Below are positions 1-6,800 of a stretch of DNA of 7,435 bases, in pieces (within the stretch, counting starts at the first letter, position 1; each line of letters opens with the position of its first letter). Under the pieces are notes generated by a model, which searched no databases, was not told the DNA's origin, and was given only the letters and a program-made list of their open reading frames with translations. The translations under genes and the position numbers were made by a program. Origin of the DNA: an uncultured Prevotella sp. Its GTDB lineage: Bacteria > Bacteroidota > Bacteroidia > Bacteroidales > Bacteroidaceae. The stretch covers positions 1 through 7,435 of the forward strand of contig CALFIY010000097.1 in NCBI GenBank assembly GCA_937877595.1, in the 5' to 3' direction.

Positions 1-638
1 TGACTGGATTTGAAGTGTTAAATCCCGATTTGGTGATTTGTCATTTAGATTCCAAGGCTTCTCTACAGATTGATTTGACTATCAACAAAGGCCGTGGCTA
101 TGTTCCCGCTGATGAAAATCGCGAGTTCTGCACCGATGTCAATGTTATAGCAATCGATTCTATTTACACTCCGATACGTAACGTAAAGTACAGCATTGAG
201 CCATATCGTGTTGAACAGAAGACCGACTATGACAAACTCGTGCTTGAAGTTACCACGGACGGTTCCATACACCCGAAGGATGCCCTGAAGGAGGCCGCAA
301 AAATTCTTATTTACCATTTCATGCTCTTCTCTGACGAGAAGATTACCCTTGAGAACACAGAAGCCGAGGGCAATCAGGAGTTCGACGAGGAAGTGCTTCA
401 CATGCGTCAGTTGCTTAAGACAAAACTTGTCGACATGAACCTCTCCGTTCGTGCCCTCAACTGTCTGAAGGCTGCCGATGTTGAGACACTCGGTGATTTG
501 GTACAATACAATAAGACCGACCTTCTCAAGTTCCGCAACTTTGGTAAGAAATCGCTCACCGAGCTTGATGATTTGCTGGAGAGTCTGAATCTGTCGTTTG
601 GAACTGACATATCAAAGTATAAACTGGATAAGGAATAG
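1..638 (+). CDS. rpoA: DNA-directed RNA polymerase subunit alpha (C-terminal part, 5' end outside window)
   Basis: Alpha subunit of RNA polymerase, which dimerises to start assembly of the core enzyme and contacts upstream promoter DNA and activators through its C-terminal domain. The frame is open from base 3 (Thr-Gly-Phe-Glu-Val-Leu) to TAG at 636-638, giving about 211 residues. The family is about 330 long, so roughly 120 N-terminal residues lie before the window. The GTG at base 15 is an internal Val codon, not a start. Visible landmarks are the N-terminal-domain motif NKGRGYVPAD, the segment RVEQKTDYDKLVLEV, an acidic linker (EAEGNQEFDEE) and a complete CTD. In the CTD, VRALNCLKAADVETLGDLVQ carries the Arg equivalent to E. 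coli R265, and RNFGKKSLTEL carries the second DNA-binding helix-hairpin-helix element. rplQ follows after 57 bp, the usual order at the end of the alpha operon. Identification is secure. Confidence 0.98.
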   Translation, partial: TGFEVLNPDLVICHLDSKASLQIDLTINKGRGYVPADENREFCTDVNVIAIDSIYTPIRNVKYSIEPYRVEQKTDYDKLVLEVTTDGSIHPKDALKEAAKILIYHFMLFSDEKITLENTEAEGNQEFDEEVLHMRQLLKTKLVDMNLSVRALNCLKAADVETLGDLVQYNKTDLLKFRNFGKKSLTELDDLLESLNLSFGTDISKYKLDKE

Positions 639-695
639 TTGACAGTTGTTTAGACGACAGTTGACTGATTTGTCCGCTTAAAGAAAAACAAACAA

Positions 696-1301
696 ATGAG
701 ACACGGAAAGAAATTCAACCATCTGGGCCGTACTGCTGACCACCGCCGTGCCATGCTTGCCAACATGGCCATTTCGCTGATCATGCACAAAAGAATCACT
801 ACGACCCTCGCCAAGGCAAAGGCACTCAAGAAATATGTAGAGCCACTGATTACGCGCTCTAAGGACGACTCGACCAATTCCCGTCGTGTTGTGTTCAGTT
901 ATCTGCAGAACAAGGAAGCCCTGAAGGAACTCTTCGGTCCTGTTGCGCAGAAGGTGGGCGACCGTCCTGGTGGCTATACTCGCATCATCAAACTCGGTTT
1001 CCGCGGTGGTGATGCTGCTGATATCTGCTTTATCGAACTTGTCGACTTCGACGAGAACATGCTCAAGACTGCTAAGAGTGAGAAGAAGACACGCCGCTCT
1101 CGTCGTTCCTCTGGCAAGTCTGCCGAGGCTGCTCCTGCAGTTGAGGTTCCCGCAGCAGAAGAAGTTGCTGAGGCTCCCGCAGCCGAGGTTCCCGCAGCAG
1201 AAGAAGTTGCTGAGGCTCCCGCAGTTGAGGCTCCCGCAGCAGAAGAAGTTGCTGAGGCTCCCGCAGCCGAGGCTCCTGCTGAAGAGGCAAAGGCAGAGTA
1301 A
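696..1301 (+). CDS. rplQ: 50S ribosomal protein L17 (bL17) with Ala/Pro/Glu-rich C-terminal extension
   Basis: Large-subunit ribosomal protein L17 of 201 residues. Residues 1-125 are the conserved L17 fold: MRHGKKFNHLGRTADHRRAM at the start, HKRITTTLAKAKALKKYVEP in the middle, and GDAADICFIELVDF near 105-118. The E. coli protein is about 127 residues, so about 75 residues are extra. They form a basic linker (129-141, KKTRRSRRSSGK) and an acidic, low-complexity tail (142-201) made of repeated VPAAEEVAEAPAAE-like units. The start is ATG 696, matching the canonical MRHGKKF N-terminus and preceded by an A-rich stretch (AAAGAAAAACAAACAA) instead of a clear Shine-Dalgarno sequence, as is usual in Bacteroidota. 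It is probably co-transcribed with rpoA. It ends at TAA 1299-1301, about 50 bp before a strong terminator. From memory, extended L17 tails are common in Bacteroidota; their role is unknown to me. Confidence 0.98.
   Translation: MRHGKKFNHLGRTADHRRAMLANMAISLIMHKRITTTLAKAKALKKYVEPLITRSKDDSTNSRRVVFSYLQNKEALKELFGPVAQKVGDRPGGYTRIIKLGFRGGDAADICFIELVDFDENMLKTAKSEKKTRRSRRSSGKSAEAAPAVEVPAAEEVAEAPAAEVPAAEEVAEAPAVEAPAAEEVAEAPAAEAPAEEAKAE
1146..1271 (+). repeat. Three tandem 42-bp in-frame repeats in the rplQ tail
   Basis: Three head-to-tail 42-bp units lie at 1146-1187, 1188-1229 and 1230-1271. They differ at only a few positions: the first codon is GTT or GCT, and a late codon is GCC or GTT. Each encodes 14 residues of the form (V/A)PAAEEVAEAPA(A/V)E. 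A partial unit precedes them (about 1131-1145) and a degenerate one follows (1272-1298). Near identity of the DNA, including synonymous sites, indicates recent expansion by slippage or recombination, so copy number may vary between strains. Confidence 0.95.
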
Positions 1302-1317
1302 GTTCAGATGGTATTAT

Positions 1318-1337
1318 GATGGTCTTGAAAGGCCATC
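1318..1337 (+). other. Small hairpin in the rplQ 3' untranslated region
   Basis: GATGGTC and GGCCATC can pair as a 7-bp stem (one G-U wobble) around a TTGAAA loop, 16 bp after the rplQ stop. The following bases (GCCGAATAAAATA) are not a U tract, so it is not an intrinsic terminator by itself. It might protect the mRNA 3' end or be incidental. Low confidence in function. Confidence 0.35.
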
Positions 1338-1353
1338 GCCGAATAAAATAAAT

Positions 1354-1402
1354 GCTCCCTGTGTTTCGCAGAACACAGGGAGCGTTTTGTTGTGTCTTTT
1401 TT
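1354..1402 (+). terminator. Strong intrinsic terminator after rplQ, probably bidirectional
   Basis: GCTCCCTGTGTT (1354-1365) and AACACAGGGAGC (1372-1383) form a perfect 12-bp stem around the 6-base loop TCGCAG. On the + strand it is followed by the T-rich tail GTTTTGTTGTGTCTTTTTT, suitable for ending the rpoA-rplQ transcript. Read on the - strand, the same stem is followed by ATTTATTTTATTC, so it can also stop transcription coming from rny. Confidence 0.9.
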
Positions 1403-1408
1403 GAGTTG

Positions 1409-1440
1409 GTACCGATAAAAGAGGTGCTGAACTTCGGTAC
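1409..1440. other. Inverted repeat between two terminators
   Basis: GTACCGA (1409-1415) and TCGGTAC (1434-1440) are perfect 7-base inverted repeats separated by 18 bases. The element lies just beyond the rplQ terminator. On the - strand it could form the 5' stem of a short transcript that ends at the hairpin at 1383-1354. No homology to a named RNA family is recognised. Confidence 0.4.
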
Positions 1441-1488
1441 GGCAAAGACAGAGTCAGGGGTGTTTTAACACTCTGCGCACACTAACAG

Positions 1489-1540
1489 ACATCCCCGTGC
1501 CACTGCTGCAGCACGGGGATGTTCTTGTCTTTCTGTTTCG
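1489..1540 (+). terminator. Second terminator-like hairpin
   Basis: ACATCCCCGTGC (1489-1500) and GCACGGGGATGT (1511-1522) form a perfect 12-bp GC-rich stem with a 10-base loop (CACTGCTGCA). It is followed on the + strand by TCTTGTCTTTCTGTTTCG, a T-rich but interrupted tail. On the - strand, where it lies about 50 bp past the rny stop, the following bases CTGTTAGTGTG are a poorer tail. It could serve as a back-up terminator in either direction. Confidence 0.6.
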
Positions 1541-1542
1541 TC

Positions 1543-1569
1543 CGGTGCCGGCAGGCACCGCCGTTTTTT
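1543..1569 (+). terminator. Third terminator-like hairpin next to the rny stop codon
   Basis: CGGTGCC (1543-1549) and GGCACCG (1554-1560) form a 7-bp GC-rich stem around GGCA, followed by CCGTTTTTT on the + strand. This would block + strand read-through from entering rny in antisense. For rny itself the stem starts about 10 bases after its stop codon but lacks a downstream T tract on that strand. Confidence 0.55.
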
Positions 1570-1570
1570 C

Positions 1571-3106
1571 TTACTTGGCGTATGCCACGGAACGAGTCTC
1601 GCGTATGACGGTGATTTTCACCTGTCCGGGATATGTCATCTCGTTCTGTATCTTAGATGCTATCTGTCCGCTGAGAGCCTCCGTCTCGGCGTCGTCCATC
1701 TTGTCGGCGCCGACGATGACGCGCAGTTCGCGTCCAGCCTGTATGGCGTATGTCTTCGTAACGCCAGGGTATGACATTGCGATAGCCTCAAGGTCGTTCA
1801 GTCGCTTGATGTAAGCCTCAACAATCTCGCGACGTGCGCCAGGACGTGCACCGCTGATGGCATCACATATCTGTACTATTGGTGCAAGCAGTGTCTGCAT
1901 CTCCATTTCGTCGTGGTGTGCACCGATGGCGTTGCAGATATCTGGTTTCTCCTTGTATTTCTCTGCTATCTTAGCGCCGTAGAGTGCGTGTGGCAGTTCG
2001 CTCTCCTCGTCGGGCACCTTGCCTATGTCGTGGAGCAGTCCGGCGCGCTTTGCCTTCTTTGGGTTCAGTCCCAGTTCTGAAGCCATCACGGCGCACAGGT
2101 TGGCAGTCTCGCGAGCATGTTGCAGCAGGTTCTGGCCGTAACTGGAGCGATATTTCATCTTACCTATGATGCGGATGAGTTCGGGGTGCAGTCCGTGTAT
2201 ACCAAGGTCTATGGCCGTGCGCTTACCTGTCTCTATCACCTCGTTCTCGAGTTGTTTCTTCACCTTAGCCACCACTTCCTCGATGCGTGCCGGGTGTATG
2301 CGCCCGTCGCTTACCAGTTGGTGGAGAGCCAGTCTGCATGTCTCGCGGCGTATCGGGTCGAATGCGGATATTACGATGGCTTCCGGCGTGTCGTCAACCA
2401 CAATCTCCACTCCGCATGCTGCTTCGAGTGCACGGATGTTGCGTCCCTCGCGACCTATTACGCGGCCTTTCACGTCGTCGTTGTCGATATGGAACACAGA
2501 GACGCTGTTTTCTACAGCCGTTTCCGTAGCCACGCGCTGTATTGTCTGGATGACAATCTTCTTTGCCTGTGCATTTGCATTGAGTTTGGCCTCGTCCATT
2601 ATCTCGTTTATATAGGCTGCGGCATCTGTGCGTGCCTCGTCTTTCATTGCCTCTACGAGGCGACTCTTTGCCTCGTCGGCGCTCAGTCCCGAGAGTTCCT
2701 CCAGTTTTGCGCGCTCCTGCATTTGCATTTTCTCCAGTTCTTCCTGTCGGATGGTGATGAGTTTCTTCTCGTTGTCGATGCGTGTCTGCTGGTTGTCCAG
2801 TTCGTTCTTGCGGCGTCCCAGTTCTTCCTGACGCTGGTTGAGCGTCAGTTCTTTCTGCTTCAGTTTGTTCTCGTTCTGCTGGAAGTGCTGGTTGCGCTGT
2901 TGCATTTCCTTTTCCAGTTCGCTCTTCTTGTTGAGGAACTTTTCCTTGACTTCCAGTAGTTTTTTCTCCTTGATTACTTCTGCCTCGTTCTTGGCATTTT
3001 TCATCATTTCGTTATATTTTCCCGTCAGCACGTAACGGAAAAGCAGAAATCCGCACAGCGCGCCCAGCATGAGCGACACTGCTGCAGTGATAATTACGAT
3101 AATCAT
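1571..3106 (-). CDS. rny: Ribonuclease Y (membrane-anchored endoribonuclease)
   Basis: RNase Y, a membrane-bound endoribonuclease that initiates mRNA decay and processing. The 511 residues match the usual family length of about 510-520. Order of parts: an N-terminal transmembrane helix (about 2-24, IIVIITAAVSLMLGALCGFL); a long charged coiled coil (about 30-150, rich in K, E and Q); a KH RNA-binding domain with GREGRNIR at 218-225; and an HD domain with H330, the HD pair H359-D360 in LLHDIGK, H397-H398-D399 and D415, expected to bind metal. A conserved C-terminal domain ends in VKITVIRE and SVAYAK. The ATG at 3106-3104 gives exactly the expected TM start. It lies 43 bp after the zapA stop with no clear promoter between, so it is probably the last gene of that operon. 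No strong Shine-Dalgarno sequence is seen. The gene converges on rplQ. Confidence 0.97.
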   Translation of the reverse strand: MIIVIITAAVSLMLGALCGFLLFRYVLTGKYNEMMKNAKNEAEVIKEKKLLEVKEKFLNKKSELEKEMQQRNQHFQQNENKLKQKELTLNQRQEELGRRKNELDNQQTRIDNEKKLITIRQEELEKMQMQERAKLEELSGLSADEAKSRLVEAMKDEARTDAAAYINEIMDEAKLNANAQAKKIVIQTIQRVATETAVENSVSVFHIDNDDVKGRVIGREGRNIRALEAACGVEIVVDDTPEAIVISAFDPIRRETCRLALHQLVSDGRIHPARIEEVVAKVKKQLENEVIETGKRTAIDLGIHGLHPELIRIIGKMKYRSSYGQNLLQHARETANLCAVMASELGLNPKKAKRAGLLHDIGKVPDEESELPHALYGAKIAEKYKEKPDICNAIGAHHDEMEMQTLLAPIVQICDAISGARPGARREIVEAYIKRLNDLEAIAMSYPGVTKTYAIQAGRELRVIVGADKMDDAETEALSGQIASKIQNEMTYPGQVKITVIRETRSVAYAK

Positions 3107-3149
3107 AAGATGTGTTTAGTTATATATATTGGTAGAAAATGTTCTCTCT

Positions 3150-3443
3150 TCATTTCAGTGCCTCTTCAATCTCCGAGGTAAGTCGTGCGAGAACATTGTC
3201 ATATGGGGCAGTGTCGTTGTGCGAACGCTCTTTCTGATACAATAGCGCAATGTCCACGAGGGTCATCAGCGATATCGTATGGGCACCCTTGCGCCCTTTA
3301 TATGCCTGTGCGTATGCATTGTAGCGCTCGGTGATTAGTTTGGCTGCCGATCTGTAGAACTCTTCGTCCTCTCTGTTCACTACGACTTCTATTTCTTCGT
3401 CGTATACGTGCAGCCTGATATGTAGTTTGTTCGGATCTGCCAT
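3150..3443 (-). CDS. zapA: Cell division protein ZapA
   Basis: Small Z-ring-associated protein of 97 residues that cross-links FtsZ filaments. Visible features fit ZapA: N-terminal beta strands (KLHIRLHVYDEEIEVVV), the motif NREDEEFYRSAAKLITERYN at 23-42, a helix with LMTLVDIALLY at 59-69, and a charged C-terminal helix for dimer or tetramer formation. The frame stays open 20 codons further upstream to an ATG at 3503, but that start would lie inside the preceding gene and add a basic, unconserved stretch. ATG 3443-3441 is therefore chosen. It lies 26 bp after the upstream TAA, with GAGGAG (3463-3458) 14 bases before it, longer than ideal spacing. The middle gene of a likely coiled-coil/zapA/rny operon. 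Family assignment is firm; the exact start is likely. Confidence 0.88.
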   Translation of the reverse strand: MADPNKLHIRLHVYDEEIEVVVNREDEEFYRSAAKLITERYNAYAQAYKGRKGAHTISLMTLVDIALLYQKERSHNDTAPYDNVLARLTSEIEEALK

Positions 3444-3469
3444 GTGCTTTGCCTGTTCTCCTCTTTCTC

Positions 3470-3769
3470 TTACTGCTCTTCGCCGCTGAGGATTGCTATA
3501 CACTTGTTTATGTCACGTATCAGCCTTGACAGTCGTTCCTTGGCACCGCTGAGGTCGCCGTCGGTAATTTCCATCATTTTGGCCATTTTCAGTGATTGGT
3601 AGTCGTTCTGCCCTTGTTCTATCTCCGCTTTTAGTCGTGCTATTTCTTGCAGGTTGCTGTCCACGGTTGCCTGCAGTGCTGCGTTTTCCTGCTTCAGTTC
3701 TTGGAAGCGTAGCAGCATTTGTCTGATGCGCGTCTCGAAGTTGGAGATAATTTTCTCGTTGGCAGTCAT
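3470..3769 (-). CDS. Small coiled-coil protein upstream of zapA (ZapB-like candidate)
   Basis: A 99-residue protein with no signal peptide or membrane segment. Residues about 8-60 are a heptad-like coiled coil (ETRIRQMLLRFQELKQENAA and following, with NLQEIARLKAEIEQ). After a short break (about 67-74) comes a C-terminal helix SGAKERLSRLIRDINKCIAI. This ending resembles a stretch I associate with small proteins next to zapA in other Bacteroidota. Position directly before zapA and the coiled-coil build suggest a role in division, possibly like the ZapA partner ZapB. ZapB is itself almost pure coiled coil, so similarity alone is weak evidence and no symbol is given. The start ATG 3769-3767 follows GAGAAGTAA and lies about 20 bp downstream of a TACCTTTG promoter box. 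It is probably the first gene of the operon with zapA and rny. Confidence 0.8.
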   Translation of the reverse strand: MTANEKIISNFETRIRQMLLRFQELKQENAALQATVDSNLQEIARLKAEIEQGQNDYQSLKMAKMMEITDGDLSGAKERLSRLIRDINKCIAILSGEEQ

Positions 3770-3789
3770 TTACTTCTCACTTTATCTTG

Positions 3790-3797
3790 CAAAGGTA
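3790..3797 (-). promoter_or_regulatory. Bacteroidota-type -7 promoter box for the zapB-like/zapA/rny cluster
   Basis: On the - strand this reads TACCTTTG, an exact match to the Bacteroidota -7 consensus TAnnTTTG. It lies 20 bases before the ATG at 3769, giving a leader of perhaps 15 bases. No good TTTG -33 element lies at the normal spacing of about 19-21; the nearest candidate is a TTG 24 bases upstream. The -7 box is clear; the full promoter is inferred. Confidence 0.7.
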
Positions 3798-3846
3798 AAG
3801 TATTTCGCGCGCATTCGCGTGCAACGCATTAATAAATTAAGTTTTT

Positions 3847-6800
3847 TTAAGCAGTAAGTGTAAATCTGCCATTTATGAAGTCGTCGAGTGGTGCGCTGAC
3901 GTAGGCATTCTGCTCACGTGCAAACTGCATGAGCAGTGCAAAAGTAGCATTGTTTCCGAGAAGCCGGGGATTGCCGAAGAGCAGCAGATGACGGCGTGCG
4001 CGTGTCATTGCCACGTTGAGGCGTCGGTCTATGGTCTGTCCGTCCTCCTGGAAAACGTTGTCGGTAAGGAAGCGCAACTGATACGTCCGCTGAACGGTGA
4101 AGCCATATATGATATAGTCGCGCTGGCTTCCCTGGTATCGCTCTATGGTGTCGATGGTGATGTCGTTAAGTTGGACGATGCCGTAGGAGGCAATCCATCG
4201 GCGCACCTCTGCTATCTGGTTGCGGTACGGAACGATGATGCCTATCGTCTTTTGTGGCTCAAAGCCGTTTTTCTCAGCATGGTAGATGTGTGCCACTGTT
4301 GCGGCGATGGCCTGTGCTTCGGCCGTGTTCACCTTGTCGCTCTGCGATGGCTGTTGCGGCTCTATAGCCACGAATGCCATGCGCCTCGACGTTATCATCT
4401 GGTCTATTCCGTCTGCGTTCTCTGCCGTCGCAGCCAGTGGCTCTCTCTGGTGAGCCAGCGGCACTTCCGTTAACCTGTCGCCGTAGAAGGCATGGTTGGG
4501 AAACAGTGCAATATCATGGTGCATGCGTCCCTGGCGTGTCAGCATGTAAGTGACATCGCTGTTGTGGCGGTATCGGCGCAGCAGGCGTTGGAAGAGCGAC
4601 TGCCTGCAGTCGTCGAGCATAATGTCGCGCAACTCCTGTTCGCTCACTGTCGACTCGGCCGCCGTCTGTTGTACTACGGCAGGCAACTGCTTATGGTCGC
4701 CGATGAGCACCATCTTGCGAATTGCACACTCGCCGCTGGCCTTCGTCAGGCTTAGCAGTCCCATGAGATGCGGCTCCAGTATCTGCGAAGCCTCGTCGAT
4801 GATGGCCAGTCCGAAACCCTTCTCGGCCAGCAGTGTGCTGTTGGCATTGAAAGCCGTTGTAGTGCCCACGAACACGCGCGTGCTGTCTACCTTACGGCGC
4901 AACTGTTCTATCGTATCGCACTCTGCAGCCATGCTGTCGAGCAGTTGCTGCCGGTGCGCTTCGTCGCAGGCGAAGCGTCCGCTTATCCTGATGAAGTCAA
5001 TGCCTGCCTCGCTGAGTTTCGTGCAGAACTCGTCGACGGCCCTGTTGGTGTAAGCCATCAGCAGTACGTTGTCGTCAGTGGCGAGCAGGTGTTCCTGCAG
5101 AGTGGTAAGCAGTCCGAATGATGTCTTGCCAGTGCCTGGCGGCCCTATTATAAGGAAGAGATCGCTTGCCTGCCGTACTTTCAGTGCCAGTTCGTTGAAT
5201 GTGCCGTAGTCTCCACGCAGTGCCAGACTCTTGTCGCAACGTGGGTCACGTTGCAGAAGCAGCAGGTCGCGCCGCTCCTGTGGTGCAGATAGAAAGGCAT
5301 GCATTGCGCGGTACAATGCGGCATGCGACGAGTCGAACATGTCGTGCTCTATTGCCCACAGGTGCTCACCGCCGTGCCAGAAAGCACTGCCGCATGCCTG
5401 TGCTGCGCGCAGGCTTAGCACGATGCTGTCGGTGCTGATGTTTTCAATGCTGGCTCGGAACACCATGGTGCGTCTCACGTCGGGTTCGCCGCCGTCGTAG
5501 GGATACAGTACCACGATGTCGCCGGTGCGGAAGTTTGATGTCTCGTGACTTGTGCCGTCGGCAAACCGCAGCACTACGCGCTCCACCCGTTCTTTCTGTT
5601 CGCGTTCCGGACTAACCATTTTCAGACCGCTGTATATGGTTCCGGCCTGCTGTTTTTCTTCCAGCGTGCTCAGCCATTTGTCGGCAAAGCCGGAGTTCTC
5701 CTTTGTGTGACCTCCTACCTTCGCCATGAGATGTTCCGTGTGGAGGAAGCGCATCATGCGCAGATAGTAGGCTCGCTCCAGCGGCGATGCAGCGCTTACA
5801 GGGTGGAGCAGGGCTTCGATCTCGGGCTTCTGGTATTGTTCCCACAGTTTTCCGCCCACGCCCTTCTCGTTCAGGCTGTCGGCTGTCAGGCTGCAGAGCA
5901 CGTCCAGTCCGTCGCTGCTGTATGCATATTCGCTTGCCGTTATCTCGTTGCGCAGTTTTATGGCAGCAAACACCAGACTGGGTGCAAAGCCCAGCGGCAA
6001 CAGTGCGTTCCTATAGCGCGAGTAGAGCAGGAAAGCGTGTAGTGCGCGGTTGTTCTGCTCGTAGGTCTGGCGGTAGTTGTAGCGTATCAGCAGCATATAG
6101 AGCAGCAGTTGCACGTAGTGCTTTTCCTGGTATGTCGGCGTGTCGGCGTCGCGCTGCGGAAATCCGCCTTTGCCCGACTTCTGCTCTATCAGCACACGGT
6201 GGTCGAGTTGCAGGAAGTCCATGCGCCCCTGCAGTCCCAGCATCTCCGAGAAGAACGACGGTTCTACCATGATGTCGTCGGCGTCGAAGCGTATGTCCTC
6301 GCCCTGCAACAGGGTGGGGAGCGTGGTGCGTAGCGTCTGGTAGATGATGTCTCGCTGGGCCATCGCCTTAGCGTGGAAGTCGGCACCGGCGTCGGTGGTG
6401 AGCAGCCGCACAGCATTTTCGTGGAAGAAGCGCGTGGCTGTCTCCTTGTAGGGCACGCTTCCGGGCGTGCTGTAGAGCGCTTCGTCGAGCAGTTGGCTCG
6501 CCATCTGTCCGAGCAGAGTGGCTGGCGTAGCCTGTTGCGGTCTCAGTTGTGCGAGCAGATGGTTTAGCGGCGAGCGGCCGTAGTTTTCAAAACATGCTGC
6601 CACAGCCGAGATATCCACCAGATAGTCGGGCTCGAAGATGAAAAGTTCGGGATACAGTGTTCCCTCCACTTCTCGCGGACGCACGATGTTCAGTTGGCAT
6701 CTCTCGTTGAGCAGTTCGCGCAGGTACGACCAGTCCCAGTCGGCATATACCGCTTTTTCGCTCGCGCCGCCATAGTGCACTCTCAGTTCGGTGCCGTCCT

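Noticed and set aside
943..1404. A 153-codon + strand frame overlapping rplQ, with repeated LRLPQ-like units
   Set aside because: The repeats are only the 42-bp rplQ repeats read in another frame, and L17 is certain in the main frame. The frame also runs into the terminator.
2117..2959. A 280-codon open frame on the + strand antisense to rny
   Set aside because: It lies wholly within the well-supported rny frame. Its translation is rich in Cys, Leu and Phe without any recognisable domain, as expected for the complement of a K/E/Q-rich coiled coil.
3107..3149. A 6S RNA gene next to zapA, as in gammaproteobacteria
   Set aside because: The gaps around zapA are only 43 and 26 bp, too short for 6S RNA, and no long rod-like inverted repeat is present.
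3444..3503. A longer zapA starting at ATG 3503
   Set aside because: It would overlap the end of the upstream coiled-coil gene and add 20 residues atypical of ZapA. ATG 3443 fits the family length.
3825..3848. A + strand terminator from TTAATAAATTAA and GTTTTTTT
   Set aside because: The stem would be five A-T pairs with a 2-base loop, too weak, and no + strand gene lies upstream to need it.
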